NCBI RefSeq assembly: GCF_024622975.1
Contig: NZ_JANJZT010000020.1
Location: 1-64,000 of the forward strand
Length of the DNA: 64,000 bases
Source of the DNA: Blautia caecimuris
Lineage (GTDB): Bacteria; Bacillota; Clostridia; Lachnospirales; Lachnospiraceae
Reading direction: 5' to 3'
The notes under the pieces were generated by a model. That model searched no databases, was not told where the DNA came from, and saw only the letters and a list, made by a program, of their open reading frames with translations. Of this stretch, positions 18,851 through 28,500 are shown piece after piece. The translations under genes were made by a program, and so were the position numbers. Every line of letters starts with the position of its first letter. The first letter of the stretch is position 1.

Positions 18851-19411
18851 ATGGCAGAATTAAAAGAAGACTACAGAAAAGAAGAAAGAATAAACGGGAT
18901 AGTTTATGATATGTCTCCCTCTGCAGACTATCGCCATGGAATTGTAAACAGCAATATTCATGCAATACTGAAGCAGCATCTGAAAAACAGTTTATGTCTT
19001 TCTTTTATGGAAAATCTGGATTACAGATACCAGCCTGAAAAAAATAATGATTACGTAATCCCGGATGTTATGCTTATCTGTGACAGAAAACACCTGAAAG
19101 GAGGAGCCTACACAGGAGTACCCCGTTTTATTGCGGAAACCCTAAGTCCTGCTACAGCCCTGAAAGACAAAACAGTGAAAAAAGAAATTTATCAGGCAGC
19201 AGGAGTTTCGGAATACTGGATCGTATCCCCAAAAGAAAGGGCAGTAGAGATTTATTATCTGGAACAGGACAATTATATTCTGAAATACAGTTATATTTTG
19301 CAGGATGATCCAGAAGATATATATTATAATGCAGACACTGTGATCTATCTGAGAGAGTTTCCTAATATCACCATGAAACTGGAAGAGATATTTGAGAATA
19401 TTGAAGTATAA
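18851..19411 (+). CDS. Uma2 family (DUF820) putative endonuclease
   Basis: A 186-residue protein of the Uma2/DUF820 family, a PD-(D/E)XK-type nuclease fold. Visible elements are RINGIVYDMSPSADYRHG, the acidic VIPDVMLICD, FIAETLSPAT and the C-terminal IYQAAGVSEYWIVSP. Its substrate is unknown. ATG 18851 follows AGGGGAG; an upstream ATG at 18833 lacks one. It stands alone behind its own promoter. Confidence 0.82.
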   Translation: MAELKEDYRKEERINGIVYDMSPSADYRHGIVNSNIHAILKQHLKNSLCLSFMENLDYRYQPEKNNDYVIPDVMLICDRKHLKGGAYTGVPRFIAETLSPATALKDKTVKKEIYQAAGVSEYWIVSPKERAVEIYYLEQDNYILKYSYILQDDPEDIYYNADTVIYLREFPNITMKLEEIFENIEV

Positions 19412-19466
19412 CCTTTCCTGAAAGTGTCAATACTCCTGATGAATACAGATAAGGAGTGTGAGAACA

Positions 19467-19658
19467 TTGAATAAAGATAAGGAAGTGGAAAGCTATCTGA
19501 AGGGAGAACTTCCTGAAGAGGAAAAGCTGAAATATGAGATCGCCGGAGAACTGGGACTTCTGGACCAGGTGCTGGAAAATGGATGGAAAAGCCTTTCGGC
19601 AAAGGAAACCGGGCGGATTGGCGGACTGATGACCCGCAGAAAAAAACAAGAAAAATAA
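19467..19658 (+). CDS. Small acid-soluble spore protein, alpha/beta type
   Basis: A 63-residue protein with the two conserved SASP segments, KYEIAGELGLLDQVLENGW and LSAKETGRIGGLMTRRKK. SASPs coat and protect DNA in dormant spores and are degraded by the GPR protease at germination. The frame has no ATG. I prefer TTG 19467 because AAGGAG (19451-19456) is 10 bases upstream; GTG 19458 is only one base from it. No sigma-G promoter was confirmed. The gene stands alone and is followed by a terminator. Confidence 0.8.
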   Translation: MNKDKEVESYLKGELPEEEKLKYEIAGELGLLDQVLENGWKSLSAKETGRIGGLMTRRKKQEK

Positions 19659-19720
19659 GAAAGCAGAAAGCAGCTGTTCACAGGTAATTACCGGAAACGT
19701 GGTGAACAGAAGCAGTAAAG

Positions 19721-19751
19721 AGGATTCCTGGGAAGAGGGAGTCCTTTTTTT
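19721..19751 (+). terminator. Terminator after the SASP gene
   Basis: AGGATTCC (19721-19728) pairs with GGGAGTCCT (ending 19744) and is followed by a run of eight T residues. Confidence 0.8.
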
Positions 19752-19856
19752 CATTGTAAGTAAGTCTGTTCTGTGATATTCTGAAAACAGAAAAATGTAA
19801 AAATATAAGACGATAAACAGAAGAATTTTCGGACAGGAGAAGATAAAGAAAGCAGT

Positions 19857-20303
19857 ATGGAAATCAAAGAAGTGAAGAGAAATAAAAAGCAGTATCTTTC
19901 TCTTTTGTTGCTGGCGGATGAGCAGGAAAATATGGTGGATCGTTATCTGGAACATGGAACGATGTATGTGCTGGATGATAAGGGGATAAAGGCGGAATGT
20001 GTGGTTACAGATGAGGGGAATGGAATTCTTGAGATCAAAAATATAGCCACTGATCCGGACAGTCAGAGAAGGGGATATGGCAAAGCTCTGATTGATTTTA
20101 TTAGCAGCAAATATCAGGGGAAATATTCTGTTTTGCAGGCAGGAACAGGAGACAGTCCTTTAACGGTTCCGTTTTATGAAAAGTGCGGATTTTCACGTTC
20201 TCATGTGGTGGAAAATTTTTTTACTGATAATTATGACCATCCAATTTATGAAGCGGGTATTCAGTTAAAGGACATGGTATATTTGAGAAAGAAGCTGGTG
20301 TAA
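19857..20303 (+). CDS. GNAT family N-acetyltransferase
   Basis: A 148-residue acetyltransferase with the acetyl-CoA-binding motif A as ATDPDSQRRGYGKALIDF and the C-terminal VPFYEKCGFSRS. Its substrate cannot be told. The nearest AGGAG (19835-19839) is farther than usual from ATG 19857, so translation may be weak. No operon partner is evident. Confidence 0.82.
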   Translation: MEIKEVKRNKKQYLSLLLLADEQENMVDRYLEHGTMYVLDDKGIKAECVVTDEGNGILEIKNIATDPDSQRRGYGKALIDFISSKYQGKYSVLQAGTGDSPLTVPFYEKCGFSRSHVVENFFTDNYDHPIYEAGIQLKDMVYLRKKLV

Positions 20304-20356
20304 CGAATATTAAGCTTCTGCCATATTGGCGTAGAACCATTGCTCCAAATGCAGGT

Positions 20357-20365
20357 TGATATAAT
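20357..20365 (+). promoter_or_regulatory. Extended -10 promoter candidate
   Basis: TGATATAAT is a perfect extended -10 element about 60 bp upstream of the nitroreductase start. No good -35 box is present. Confidence 0.4.
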
Positions 20366-20426
20366 GGTTATTGTTATTTAGTACTTGGTGTATCAGAATG
20401 ATTTTTGCAGCAGAAAAGGGGAAAAA

Positions 20427-21170
20427 ATGAACGAAATTATTGAAAGCTTGTACAAACGAAAATCCATGAGGGTTTATGAGGAAAGAACGATTCCTGAGGA
20501 AATGAAGAGAATAATTCTGGAGGCTGCTGCACAGGCTCCCAGTGCAGGATGTCAGCAGCTTTATACAATTCTGGATATTACGGATAAAGAGTTAAAGGTA
20601 GCATTATCAGAGACCTGTGATAATCAGCCGTTTATTGCAAAAGCGCCAATGGTTCTGGTATTTTGTGCGGACTGTAAAAAATGGTATGACACATATCTGG
20701 AAGCCGGGTGTACACCCCGAAAACCTGGAGCCGGGGATCTTATGCTGGCAGTAACAGATGCGGCGATTGCAGCGCAAAATGCAGTTGTGGCGGCGGAAAG
20801 CTTTGGTATTGGTTCCTGCTATATAGGTGATATTATGGAAAACTGTGAGGAACAGCGCAGACTTCTGAAGCTTCCGGAATATGTTTTTCCGGCTGTGATG
20901 CTGGTGTTTGGATGGCCAACAGAGCAGCAGAAACACAGACCAAAACCAGTACGGTTTGAACAGAAGCACATTGTACATGAAAATACATACCGCAGTATGG
21001 ACGGAGAAGAACTTCGAAATATGTTTGAAGGCCGCTGCGGACAGAAAAGTTTTGAGGACTGGACTGCAGCTTTTTGCGGCCGTAAATATAATTCTGATTT
21101 TTCAAAAGAAATGACCCGGTCAGTGGAAGAATATCTGAAACAGTTTCTTAGGAAGGATTGTGATGTATAG
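20427..21170 (+). CDS. Nitroreductase family protein
   Basis: A 247-residue flavin-dependent nitroreductase-like protein (NfsA/FRP-type layout). The N-terminal YKRKSMRVYEERTIP and QAPSAGCQQLY, followed by AVTDAAIAAQNAVVAAESFG and GSCYIGDI, are FMN-binding signatures. The C-terminal extension is Cys- and Arg-rich without clear ferredoxin motifs. ATG 20427 has AAGGGGA upstream; an earlier ATG at 20385 lacks one. It is 15 bp from the next gene, so the two may be cotranscribed. Confidence 0.88.
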   Translation: MNEIIESLYKRKSMRVYEERTIPEEMKRIILEAAAQAPSAGCQQLYTILDITDKELKVALSETCDNQPFIAKAPMVLVFCADCKKWYDTYLEAGCTPRKPGAGDLMLAVTDAAIAAQNAVVAAESFGIGSCYIGDIMENCEEQRRLLKLPEYVFPAVMLVFGWPTEQQKHRPKPVRFEQKHIVHENTYRSMDGEELRNMFEGRCGQKSFEDWTAAFCGRKYNSDFSKEMTRSVEEYLKQFLRKDCDV

Positions 21171-21185
21171 AAAGGAAAAAATCAG

Positions 21186-22052
21186 ATGGATGAACTGAAA
21201 TTGAGAGAAATATGGAAAAAGGAAGAGGAAGCTGCCCATATTCATGGATGGGATTTTTCTCATATTAATGGGCGATATGAGGAAGAGAATGATCTGCCAT
21301 GGGATTATGAAAAAATTATAAAATCATATCTGAAGGATTCTTTTAATCTTTTAGATTATGATACAGGGGGAGGCGAATTTTTACTGTCATTGGGACATCC
21401 CTGTAATAATACGTCAGCAACAGAGGGATATAAACCTAATGTACAGATATGTCAGGAAAGACTTCTTCCTTTGGGGATTCAGTTTAAGGAGTGCAGTGAT
21501 CCTGCTAATATCCCTTTTGAGGATCAAAGCTTTGACATGATTATTAACCGACATGGGGATTTTAATGTACAGGAAACATATCGTCTTTTAAAGAACAAAG
21601 GAATGTTTATTACAGAACAGGTTGGAGGAGACAATGACAGAGATTTAGTAGAAATGGTTCTTCCTGGAACTCAGCCACCTTTTCCACATATGAATTTGAA
21701 AGAGCAGAAAAAAATATTTGAGGAGGCTGGGTTCCGTACTATATGTGCAAAAGAAGCGTATAGACCAATTTTATTTTATGATGTTGGTGCTTTTGTGTGG
21801 TTTGCGCGCATTATTCAGTGGGAATTTCCTGGTTTTTCAGTAGAATGCTGCTTTGAAAAATTAGTTGAAATGCAGAAAATATTGGAAAAGAATGGAGAAA
21901 TTCAGGGAACAATCCACCGCTATCTGATTGTGGCAGAAAAACAGTTAAGTGACAGCAGAAGCCAACAGGAAAGAGAAAAATACTTTCCAAATAATATGAA
22001 ATATTCAGATGGCACATATGCAGATGCGTACTGGATGATGAAGTGTTTATAA
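21186..22052 (+). CDS. Class I SAM-dependent methyltransferase
   Basis: A 288-residue methyltransferase. Motif I is LLDYDTGGGEFLLSL, and IPFEDQSFDMIINRH with LLKNKGMFITEQVGG give the later Rossmann strands. The substrate is unknown; similar proteins often act on small molecules. It lies just downstream of the nitroreductase gene and follows GAAAGGA. Confidence 0.85.
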   Translation: MDELKLREIWKKEEEAAHIHGWDFSHINGRYEEENDLPWDYEKIIKSYLKDSFNLLDYDTGGGEFLLSLGHPCNNTSATEGYKPNVQICQERLLPLGIQFKECSDPANIPFEDQSFDMIINRHGDFNVQETYRLLKNKGMFITEQVGGDNDRDLVEMVLPGTQPPFPHMNLKEQKKIFEEAGFRTICAKEAYRPILFYDVGAFVWFARIIQWEFPGFSVECCFEKLVEMQKILEKNGEIQGTIHRYLIVAEKQLSDSRSQQEREKYFPNNMKYSDGTYADAYWMMKCL

Positions 22053-22083
22053 AATGTTATTTATCATCTAATAAAAAAGAAAA

Positions 22084-22148
22084 AGGTTTTGGAGATAATC
22101 AGATTATCGTACAGTATGATTTCAGAAAATCAATAAGAGACAAAACCT
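22084..22148. repeat. Inverted repeat upstream of the YitT gene
   Basis: AGGTTTTG (22084-22091) and CAAAACCT (22141-22148) are perfect complements enclosing a smaller palindrome GATAAT-CAG-ATTATC (22093-22107). There is no U-run, so it is not a typical terminator; it could be a regulatory structure or chance. Confidence 0.5.
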
Positions 22149-22169
22149 GACAGAAAGTGAGACTTTATC

Positions 22170-23024
22170 ATGAAACAGAAAATAAATTATACGGAACTGC
22201 TGAAAGAAATTGTTATTCTTACAGGAGCTATGGCAGTAATCTCAGCAGCAGTTTACTTTTTTCTGGTGCCAAGCAAAACATCAGTAAGCAGCATCTCCGG
22301 ACTGGGAATTATACTGTCTAATTTTGTACCGCTGCCTCTTTCCGCAATTACCATGATTATGAATGTGATGCTTCTGATTATTGGTTTTCTGACCTGTGGA
22401 AAAGAATTTGGAGTAAAAACTATATATACAAGCATTATGCTTCCTGTTTTTCTGGGAGTGTATGAAAAAGCTTTTCCGGCTTATCAGTCCATGACCGGAA
22501 GCCAGGAGCTGGATGTAGTCTGCTACATTCTGGCTGCGAGCGCAGGCTGCAGTATTCTTTTTAACCGGAATGCATCCTCCGGGGGACTGGATATTGTGGC
22601 AAAGATTATGAATAAATATCTGCATATGGAGCTTGGAAAGGCCATATCGCTTTCCGGGATGTGCATAGCTCTTTCTGCAGCGCTTGTGTATGATAAAAAG
22701 TCTGTTGTTCTCAGCGTTCTTGGTACCTATTTTAACGGACTTCTTCTGGATCACTTTATTTTTGGACAGAATATCAAGCGGAGAGTCTGTATTATTACAA
22801 AGCATGAAAAGGAACTCAGAGATTTTATTCTTCATAATCTGCACAGCGGGGCAACGATTTACGAGGCTGTGGGCGCTTATAATATGGAAAAACGAAATGA
22901 AATTATCACAATTGTGGATAAAGGTGAGTACCAGAAGCTTATGGATTACATGAACCATAAAGATCCGGAGGCGTTTATTACTGTGTATACGGTGTCGGAT
23001 CTCAGATATCGACCGAAGGTGTAA
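22170..23024 (+). CDS. YitT family membrane protein
   Basis: A 284-residue protein with about five to six membrane helices (DUF161/YitT domain, containing NASSGGLDIVAKI) and a C-terminal soluble DUF2179 domain (RRVCIITKHEKELRDFI onwards). Family members are widespread and of unproven function. The start follows AGAAAGTGAG, a fair ribosome binding site. Confidence 0.88.
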   Translation: MKQKINYTELLKEIVILTGAMAVISAAVYFFLVPSKTSVSSISGLGIILSNFVPLPLSAITMIMNVMLLIIGFLTCGKEFGVKTIYTSIMLPVFLGVYEKAFPAYQSMTGSQELDVVCYILAASAGCSILFNRNASSGGLDIVAKIMNKYLHMELGKAISLSGMCIALSAALVYDKKSVVLSVLGTYFNGLLLDHFIFGQNIKRRVCIITKHEKELRDFILHNLHSGATIYEAVGAYNMEKRNEIITIVDKGEYQKLMDYMNHKDPEAFITVYTVSDLRYRPKV

Positions 23025-23053
23025 AACAGATGTTGTGAGAATAGGAGGGAAAA

Positions 23054-23365
23054 ATGTTGTTTTATATCATATTTGATTTAAGTATGGCATGTATTACATT
23101 TGGCTTTGGCTTATGGTTTTATAAATCCAATGGAAGAGCCGCAAAATATTTGTCTGGATACAGCGTCAAATCAGGAAAGTATGATGAAGAAAATATGTGT
23201 AAGTCATATGGAAAACATATGATGGGGATGGCTGTTCCTTTTCTGGTGGGAATCGCAATTGATCTGTGGAAAGCTGGCCTGGGATGTCTGATTGCTTGGG
23301 GAGCATGGTTTGTACTTTTTGTCCTGTTACTTATTAAGCGGGACAGAAGGGAGCGAGATCAATAA
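23054..23365 (+). CDS. Small membrane protein, DUF3784-like
   Basis: A 103-residue protein with two or three hydrophobic helices, at the N-terminus and from about residue 55. The segment KYLSGYSVKSGKYDEENMCKSYGK between them resembles DUF3784 proteins of gut Clostridia. Function is unknown. AGGAGG precedes the start, and it lies 29 bp after the yitT-like gene. Confidence 0.65.
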   Translation: MLFYIIFDLSMACITFGFGLWFYKSNGRAAKYLSGYSVKSGKYDEENMCKSYGKHMMGMAVPFLVGIAIDLWKAGLGCLIAWGAWFVLFVLLLIKRDRRERDQ

Positions 23366-23409
23366 GATGAAGTATCAGGTTATATGTAAAAAGGAGGCAT
23401 GAATATTTT

Positions 23410-23643
23410 ATGAAGTTATTTAAAATTGCAGACCAATATTGTAAGGAAAGTACCTGGAAAACACTTGCTCTTGTTAAGTTCTGCCTTTTTTCTATGGGGC
23501 TGATGGCGGGAATGAAGATCCCAGAAGAGAAGAAAAAAATGTTTTATGCGCTTAGCGGCTCTGTTTTTATAATAACGTATATTCCTCTGATGGCAAAGTT
23601 TTTTAAGGTGTGTATTTCTGCGGAGGATACAGGAAACAACTGA
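23410..23643 (+). CDS. Small conserved membrane protein
   Basis: A 77-residue protein with two short hydrophobic segments. The N-terminal LFKIADQYCKES with ALVKFCLFSMGLMAGM is a pattern I associate with a small conserved Lachnospiraceae family sometimes labelled phosphate-permease-like. That label is not supported by the sequence and I assign no function. AAAGGAGG precedes the start. Confidence 0.65.
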   Translation: MKLFKIADQYCKESTWKTLALVKFCLFSMGLMAGMKIPEEKKKMFYALSGSVFIITYIPLMAKFFKVCISAEDTGNN

Positions 23644-23682
23644 CAGAAATAAAAATCATCTGAACAAAGAAAGGAGAACCCC

Positions 23683-24144
23683 ATGTGTCTGATTTGTGAC
23701 AGAATAAAAATGATAAAAGAAGACAGGAACCCGTACTTTGTAAAAGAACTGAAAACAGGATATGTTGTAATCGGTGATCATCAACATTTTAAAGGGTATA
23801 CGTTATTTTTATGCAAGAAGCATAAAACAGAGCTATTTCAACTGGAAGACAAAGTAAAGATTCAGTTTTTAGAAGAAATGTCTCTGGTTGCGGAGGCGGT
23901 TTCTAGTGCTTTTGGAGCGGAAAAAATGAATTATGAGCTGTTGGGAAATGGTGATACACACCTTCACTGGCATTTGTTTCCGCGAATAGCCGGAGATCTG
24001 GAGCAGTATGGAAGCAACGGAAAAGGATCGGTATGGTGGTATCCTATGGAAAAAATGTACAGTGAGGAAAATCGTCCTTCAGAGCAGGAATTAGAGGAAA
24101 TGAAACAAAAACTGAGGGAAGAGCTGGATAAGAAACTGAGCTGA
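23683..24144 (+). CDS. HIT family hydrolase
   Basis: A 153-residue histidine-triad protein. The catalytic triad motif is THLHWHLFPR, fitting the HxHxH core of nucleotide hydrolases/transferases acting on adenylyl or dinucleotide substrates. An N-terminal CxxC (MCLICDR) may bind zinc. AAAGGAG precedes the start. It is 22 bp before cdd, suggesting a link with nucleotide salvage. Confidence 0.88.
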   Translation: MCLICDRIKMIKEDRNPYFVKELKTGYVVIGDHQHFKGYTLFLCKKHKTELFQLEDKVKIQFLEEMSLVAEAVSSAFGAEKMNYELLGNGDTHLHWHLFPRIAGDLEQYGSNGKGSVWWYPMEKMYSEENRPSEQELEEMKQKLREELDKKLS

Positions 24145-24166
24145 ACTTACAATGGAGGTACGGTTT

Positions 24167-24607
24167 ATGAACACAGACAGGTTATCACAGCAGCAGGCTG
24201 TCAAACTGATCGGAGAAGCATTTGCATCACAGAAACGGGCGTATGCTCCCTATTCGCATTTTCAGGTAGGGGCGGCGCTTTTGTGCAGAGACGGAAGTAT
24301 TTACGGAGGCTGCAACATTGAAAATGCTTCCTATGGAGCCTGCAACTGCGCGGAGCGGACAGCTCTGTTCCGGGCAGTTTATGAAGAGAAAAAGGAGTTC
24401 TGCGCCATAGCCATTGTGGGAAAATCGCAGGAAAAAGAGGAATTTGATTACTGCGCGCCCTGCGGTATCTGCCGTCAGGTAATGGCTGAATTTTGTGATC
24501 CGGATACATTTCAGGTAATTGTAGCAAAAAGTACAGAGGATTATAAAATCTATCTTCTGAAGGAACTGCTTCCTCTGAGCTTTAACGGAAGCAGTCTGGG
24601 TAAATAA
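24167..24607 (+). CDS. cdd: Cytidine deaminase
   Basis: A 146-residue zinc deaminase converting cytidine and deoxycytidine to the uridine forms in pyrimidine salvage. The catalytic motif CNIENASYGACNCAERTAL and zinc ligands PCGICRQ are intact. I start at ATG 24167 because GGAGG (24154-24158) is eight bases upstream; the earlier ATG at 24152 overlaps that site. Confidence 0.93.
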   Translation: MNTDRLSQQQAVKLIGEAFASQKRAYAPYSHFQVGAALLCRDGSIYGGCNIENASYGACNCAERTALFRAVYEEKKEFCAIAIVGKSQEKEEFDYCAPCGICRQVMAEFCDPDTFQVIVAKSTEDYKIYLLKELLPLSFNGSSLGK

Positions 24608-24764
24608 TGCAGCTGTTACCGGAAGGCAAAGCACCTTTGGTGATGGCGTTTTGCCCTGTATATCTTGAGATTTTGGTAGATACATGCCCAAACACCCCGT
24701 GGGACAGTGCTGTGTGAACAACAGCAGTTTATACATTTTTTATATCTTTTTGGACCGCTGTTGA

Positions 24765-24793
24765 TTGAAGAAATATTTTAAAACTGTTATACT
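24765..24793 (+). promoter_or_regulatory. Promoter of the FtsX-type ABC transporter operon
   Basis: TTGAAG (24765-24770) and TATACT (24788-24793) are 17 bp apart. Transcription would begin near 24800, immediately before the terminator-like hairpin at 24804-24838. Confidence 0.6.
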
Positions 24794-24803
24794 AAATGCA
24801 AAC

Positions 24804-24838
24804 AAAAAAGAAATCTCTCAGGCAGGGGTTTCTTTTTT
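24804..24838 (+). terminator. Terminator-like hairpin at the transcription start of the ABC operon
   Basis: AAAAAAGAAA (24804-24813) pairs with TTTCTTTTTT (24829-24838), extended by TCTC with GGGG (two G-T pairs) around a 7-base loop. It may terminate readthrough from cdd, or lie at the very 5' end of the transporter mRNA. The region 24608-24764 otherwise has only a weak GGCAAA/TTTGCC repeat. Confidence 0.7.
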
Positions 24839-24860
24839 ATCATACAACAGAAGGCAGGCG

Positions 24861-25583
24861 ATGAGAATGGAGCGTCAGGATCATGCATATGTAAAGCTTG
24901 AAAATGTGTCAAAGGTTTATGGCTCCGGGGAAGTAAAGATTGTTGCAGTGGATCACATCAGTTTTGAGATCAATAAGGGTGAGTTTGTGGTAGTCGTAGG
25001 TCCAAGCGGAGCAGGAAAGACTACTGTGCTGAACATTCTGGGCGGTATGGATAAGGCAACCTCCGGACATGTGCTGGTAGACGGTGTGGATATTGCCAAA
25101 TATTCCAGCAGACAGCTTACCGGGTATCGGAGAGAGGATATTGGTTTTGTATTTCAGTTTTATAATCTGGTGCCCAATCTTACAGCTCTGGAAAATGTAG
25201 AACTGGCTCTTCAGATCTGTAAAGAACCGCTGGATGCGGCAACAGTTCTGGAAGATGTGGGGCTGAAGGACAGACTGGGGAATTTTCCTGCGCAGCTTTC
25301 AGGAGGCGAGCAGCAGAGAGTGTCGATAGCCAGGGCTCTTGCCAAGAATCCGAAGCTTCTTCTCTGTGACGAGCCTACAGGCGCGCTGGATTATCAGACC
25401 GGAAAAGCAATCCTGAAGCTTTTGCAGGATATGTGCCGGGAAAGAGGAATGACAGTAATTGTGATTACTCATAACTCTGCCCTTACTCCTATGGCGGACA
25501 GGGTGATCAAGATCAAAAACGGAAAAGTATCTTCTATGGTTCAGAATGATGCTCCTACTCCGGTAGAAGAAATCGAATGGTAG
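24861..25583 (+). CDS. ABC transporter ATP-binding protein (LolD/MacB type)
   Basis: A 240-residue ATPase with Walker [10 protein letters not shown], a Q-loop in [20 protein letters not shown], signature [19 protein letters not shown] and Walker [13 protein letters not shown]. This is the LolD/MacB/FtsE-like type that works with FtsX-fold permeases rather than as an importer. I use ATG 24861 with AAGG just upstream; a longer frame would read through the promoter and hairpin. It is directly followed by its permease gene. Confidence 0.92.
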   Translation: MRMERQDHAYVKLENVSKVYGSGEVKIVAVDHISFEINKGEFVVVVGPSGAGKTTVLNILGGMDKATSGHVLVDGVDIAKYSSRQLTGYRREDIGFVFQFYNLVPNLTALENVELALQICKEPLDAATVLEDVGLKDRLGNFPAQLSGGEQQRVSIARALAKNPKLLLCDEPTGALDYQTGKAILKLLQDMCRERGMTVIVITHNSALTPMADRVIKIKNGKVSSMVQNDAPTPVEEIEW

Positions 25584-25592
25584 GTGAGCGCG

Positions 25593-28500
25593 ATGAAGAA
25601 GGCACTGCATAAAGATTTCTGGGTGGAAATAAGAAAAACAAAGGCGCGTTTTATTTCTATTTTCTGTATTGTTGCCCTTGGAGTTGCGTTTTTTTCAGGA
25701 ATCCAGGCAAGCTCCCCTGATATGAGACTTTCCGGGGATGCTTATTATACAGAAAGCAAAATGATGGATCTGAAGGTGATGGGCACTCTGGGACTGACGG
25801 AGGAGGATGTAGAGGCTGTCCGCAAAGTTGAAGGAGTAGAATGGGCTGAGGGAGCCTGGTCAACCGACGTGCTGTGCGGGGAGGCTGAGGCTCAGAAGGT
25901 TCTCCATGTGGAGGCTGTCAACGAGGATGTAAACACTCTTACAGTAGCAGAGGGACAGCTTCCGGAAAAAAGCGGAGAATGTTTTCTGGATGTGGAGTTT
26001 GCAGAAGCGCAGGGATATCAGATCGGAGATCAGATTGAATTAAGAGAGGATACAGAGGATCCTTTTCTGAAAAAGAAAACATATACCGTTACCGGACTTG
26101 GCAGATCCCCTCTTTACATATCCTTTAACAGAGGAAATACAACCCTGGGATCCGGCGAGGTAAACGGATTTGCCTATGTGCTGCCTGAGGATTTTGACCA
26201 GGAGGTTTTTACCCAGATCTATATCAGAGCTCATGGTGTGGATCAGGTGACCAGCTACACAGATGCCTATGACCGGCTTATTGAGAAGCTTCAGGACAAG
26301 GTGGAGGGAATTCAGGCGGAACGTTGTCAGATCAGATATGAGGATGTGATGACTGAGGCGGAAAAAGAGCTTGCAGATGCAGAGAAGGAGCTTTCAGACG
26401 GTAAAAAGGAAGCGGAGGAAGAACTTGCAGACGCCCGGAAAGAGCTTGAAGACGGTGAAAAAGAGTATTCAGACGGCAAAAAGGAATACGAGGACGGTAA
26501 AAAACAGCTTTCAGACGGGGAAAAGGAAATCTCCGACGGCAAAGAGCAGCTTGCCTCTGCAAAGGAGACTCTGGCAGAGGGAAGAGACCAGCTTGCAGCA
26601 GCCAAGCAGCAGGCCGCAGACGGCTGGAGCCAGCTAAATGAAGCTCAGGAAAAGCTGTCAGATGGCTGGAGTCAGTATAACAGCGGTAAAAAACAGCTTC
26701 AGGAGGGACGCAGCCAGTTAAATCAGGCAAAGAAGCAGCTTGCAGACGGACAACAGAAAATAGAGGAGAGCAAAGCTGCTCTGGATGAAAAGCAGGATCA
26801 GCTGGATACCGGTCTTGCTCAGGCCGAAAAGGGAATTCAGGCTGTTGAAGGTCAGATTGCGCAGCTTCAGGATCAGATTTCTCAGCTTGAAGAAGGAATC
26901 CGTCAGGCGGAAGAGGCAGAGGCGCAGATTCAGGCGCTGACACAGGCTCTGGAAGCAGCTCAGCGTACTGCGGCAGAAAAACAGGCCGCTTTTGATGCGG
27001 CTCAGTCAGCGGTCAGTGAAGCGCAGGCCGGTTTTGACACAGCCCAGGCGGCTCTGGAAGAGGCTGTCCGAAGATTTGAAGCCGGAGAGATTACAGAAGA
27101 AGAACTTGCTTCCTATCAGACAGCAGTGGAAACAGCAAGAGGAAATCTGGAAGCAGCTCAGGGAAATCTGGAAACAGCCCGCGGGGAACTGAATGCAGCC
27201 AATGGAGCTGTCTCTCAGGCACAGGTAGTGTTGGATACCTGTACAGCGGCAGCAGCAAAGAAGCCGGAGCTGGAAGCCGGTCTTGCGGCTGTCCGCAATG
27301 GACTTACTCAGGCAGAAACGAAAAAAGCAGAGCTGACACAGACCATTGAGTCTTTAAAAGAAGCCCAGAAGGCGATTGATGCCGGCAGGGAAACGCTGAA
27401 ACAGGAAGAGGCGAAGCTGGAGCCTGCAAAAAAACAGATTGCCGCAAACGAAAAGAAGCTGACCGCAAATGAAAAGAAGCTTCAGGAAAGTCTGGCAGAT
27501 TTAAACAGCGGTCAGGCGGAAATCGACGCAAACAGACAAAAGCTGAACTCTGCTCAGGGAGAAATCGAAGCAAACGAGCAGAAGCTGAATTCCGGTGAGC
27601 AGGAGATTGAGACCAGCCAGCAGAAAATAACAGATGGAGAGGCTGAACTCAGAGAGAACAGACAGAAGCTTGCAGATGCAGAAAAGGATTTAAAAGAAGC
27701 GGAGCAAAAGCTGAAAGATGGCTGGAAGGAATACGAGGACGGCAAAAAAGAGGCAGAGGATGAAATTGCGGAAGGCGGGCAGAAGATAGAAGACGCCAGA
27801 AAGGAAATTTCAGAGATCGAAGAACCTGAATGGATCGTCACAGACCGAAACGATCTTCCGGAATATTCTGATTACGGAGACAATGCAGACAGGATCAAAA
27901 GTATAGGAGAGGTTTTCCCTGTGATCTTTTTCCTTGTGGCAGCCCTGATCAGTCTTACTACCATGACACGAATGGTAGAGGAACAGAGGACTCAGATCGG
28001 AACGCTGAAGGCCCTGGGCTACGGGAAGTTTTCTATTGCGTCCAAATATCTGAACTATGCGTTTCTTGCCACAGTAGGAGGAAGCGCTGCAGGCGTTCTG
28101 ATCGGTGAAAAAATTCTTCCATATATAATCATCAAAGCCTATGGAATTATGTACCACAATGTAGGAGACAGCCTTCAGATTCATTATGAGCTGAAATTTG
28201 CCCTGACGGCTTCAGTTGCTGCAATTGTCTGTACAGTTGGCGCTACTGTTATTTCCTGTTATCGGGTACTTTCTGAGACACCGGCTTCTCTTATGCGTCC
28301 GCCGGCGCCAAAAGAGGGCAAAAGAGTTCTGGTAGAAAAAATCACGATTTTGTGGAAACATCTGAATTTTACCTGGAAGTCAAGCCTCAGAAATCTTTTC
28401 CGCTACAAAAAGCGTCTGTTTATGACAATATTCGGTATTTCCGGAAGTATGGCGCTGATGCTGGTAGGCTTTGGCATCCGGGATTCTATTTCAGATATTG

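Noticed and set aside
26332-26943. 203-codon minus-strand frame in the ABC permease gene
   Set aside because: It is a shadow of the repetitive coiled-coil coding sequence on the plus strand.
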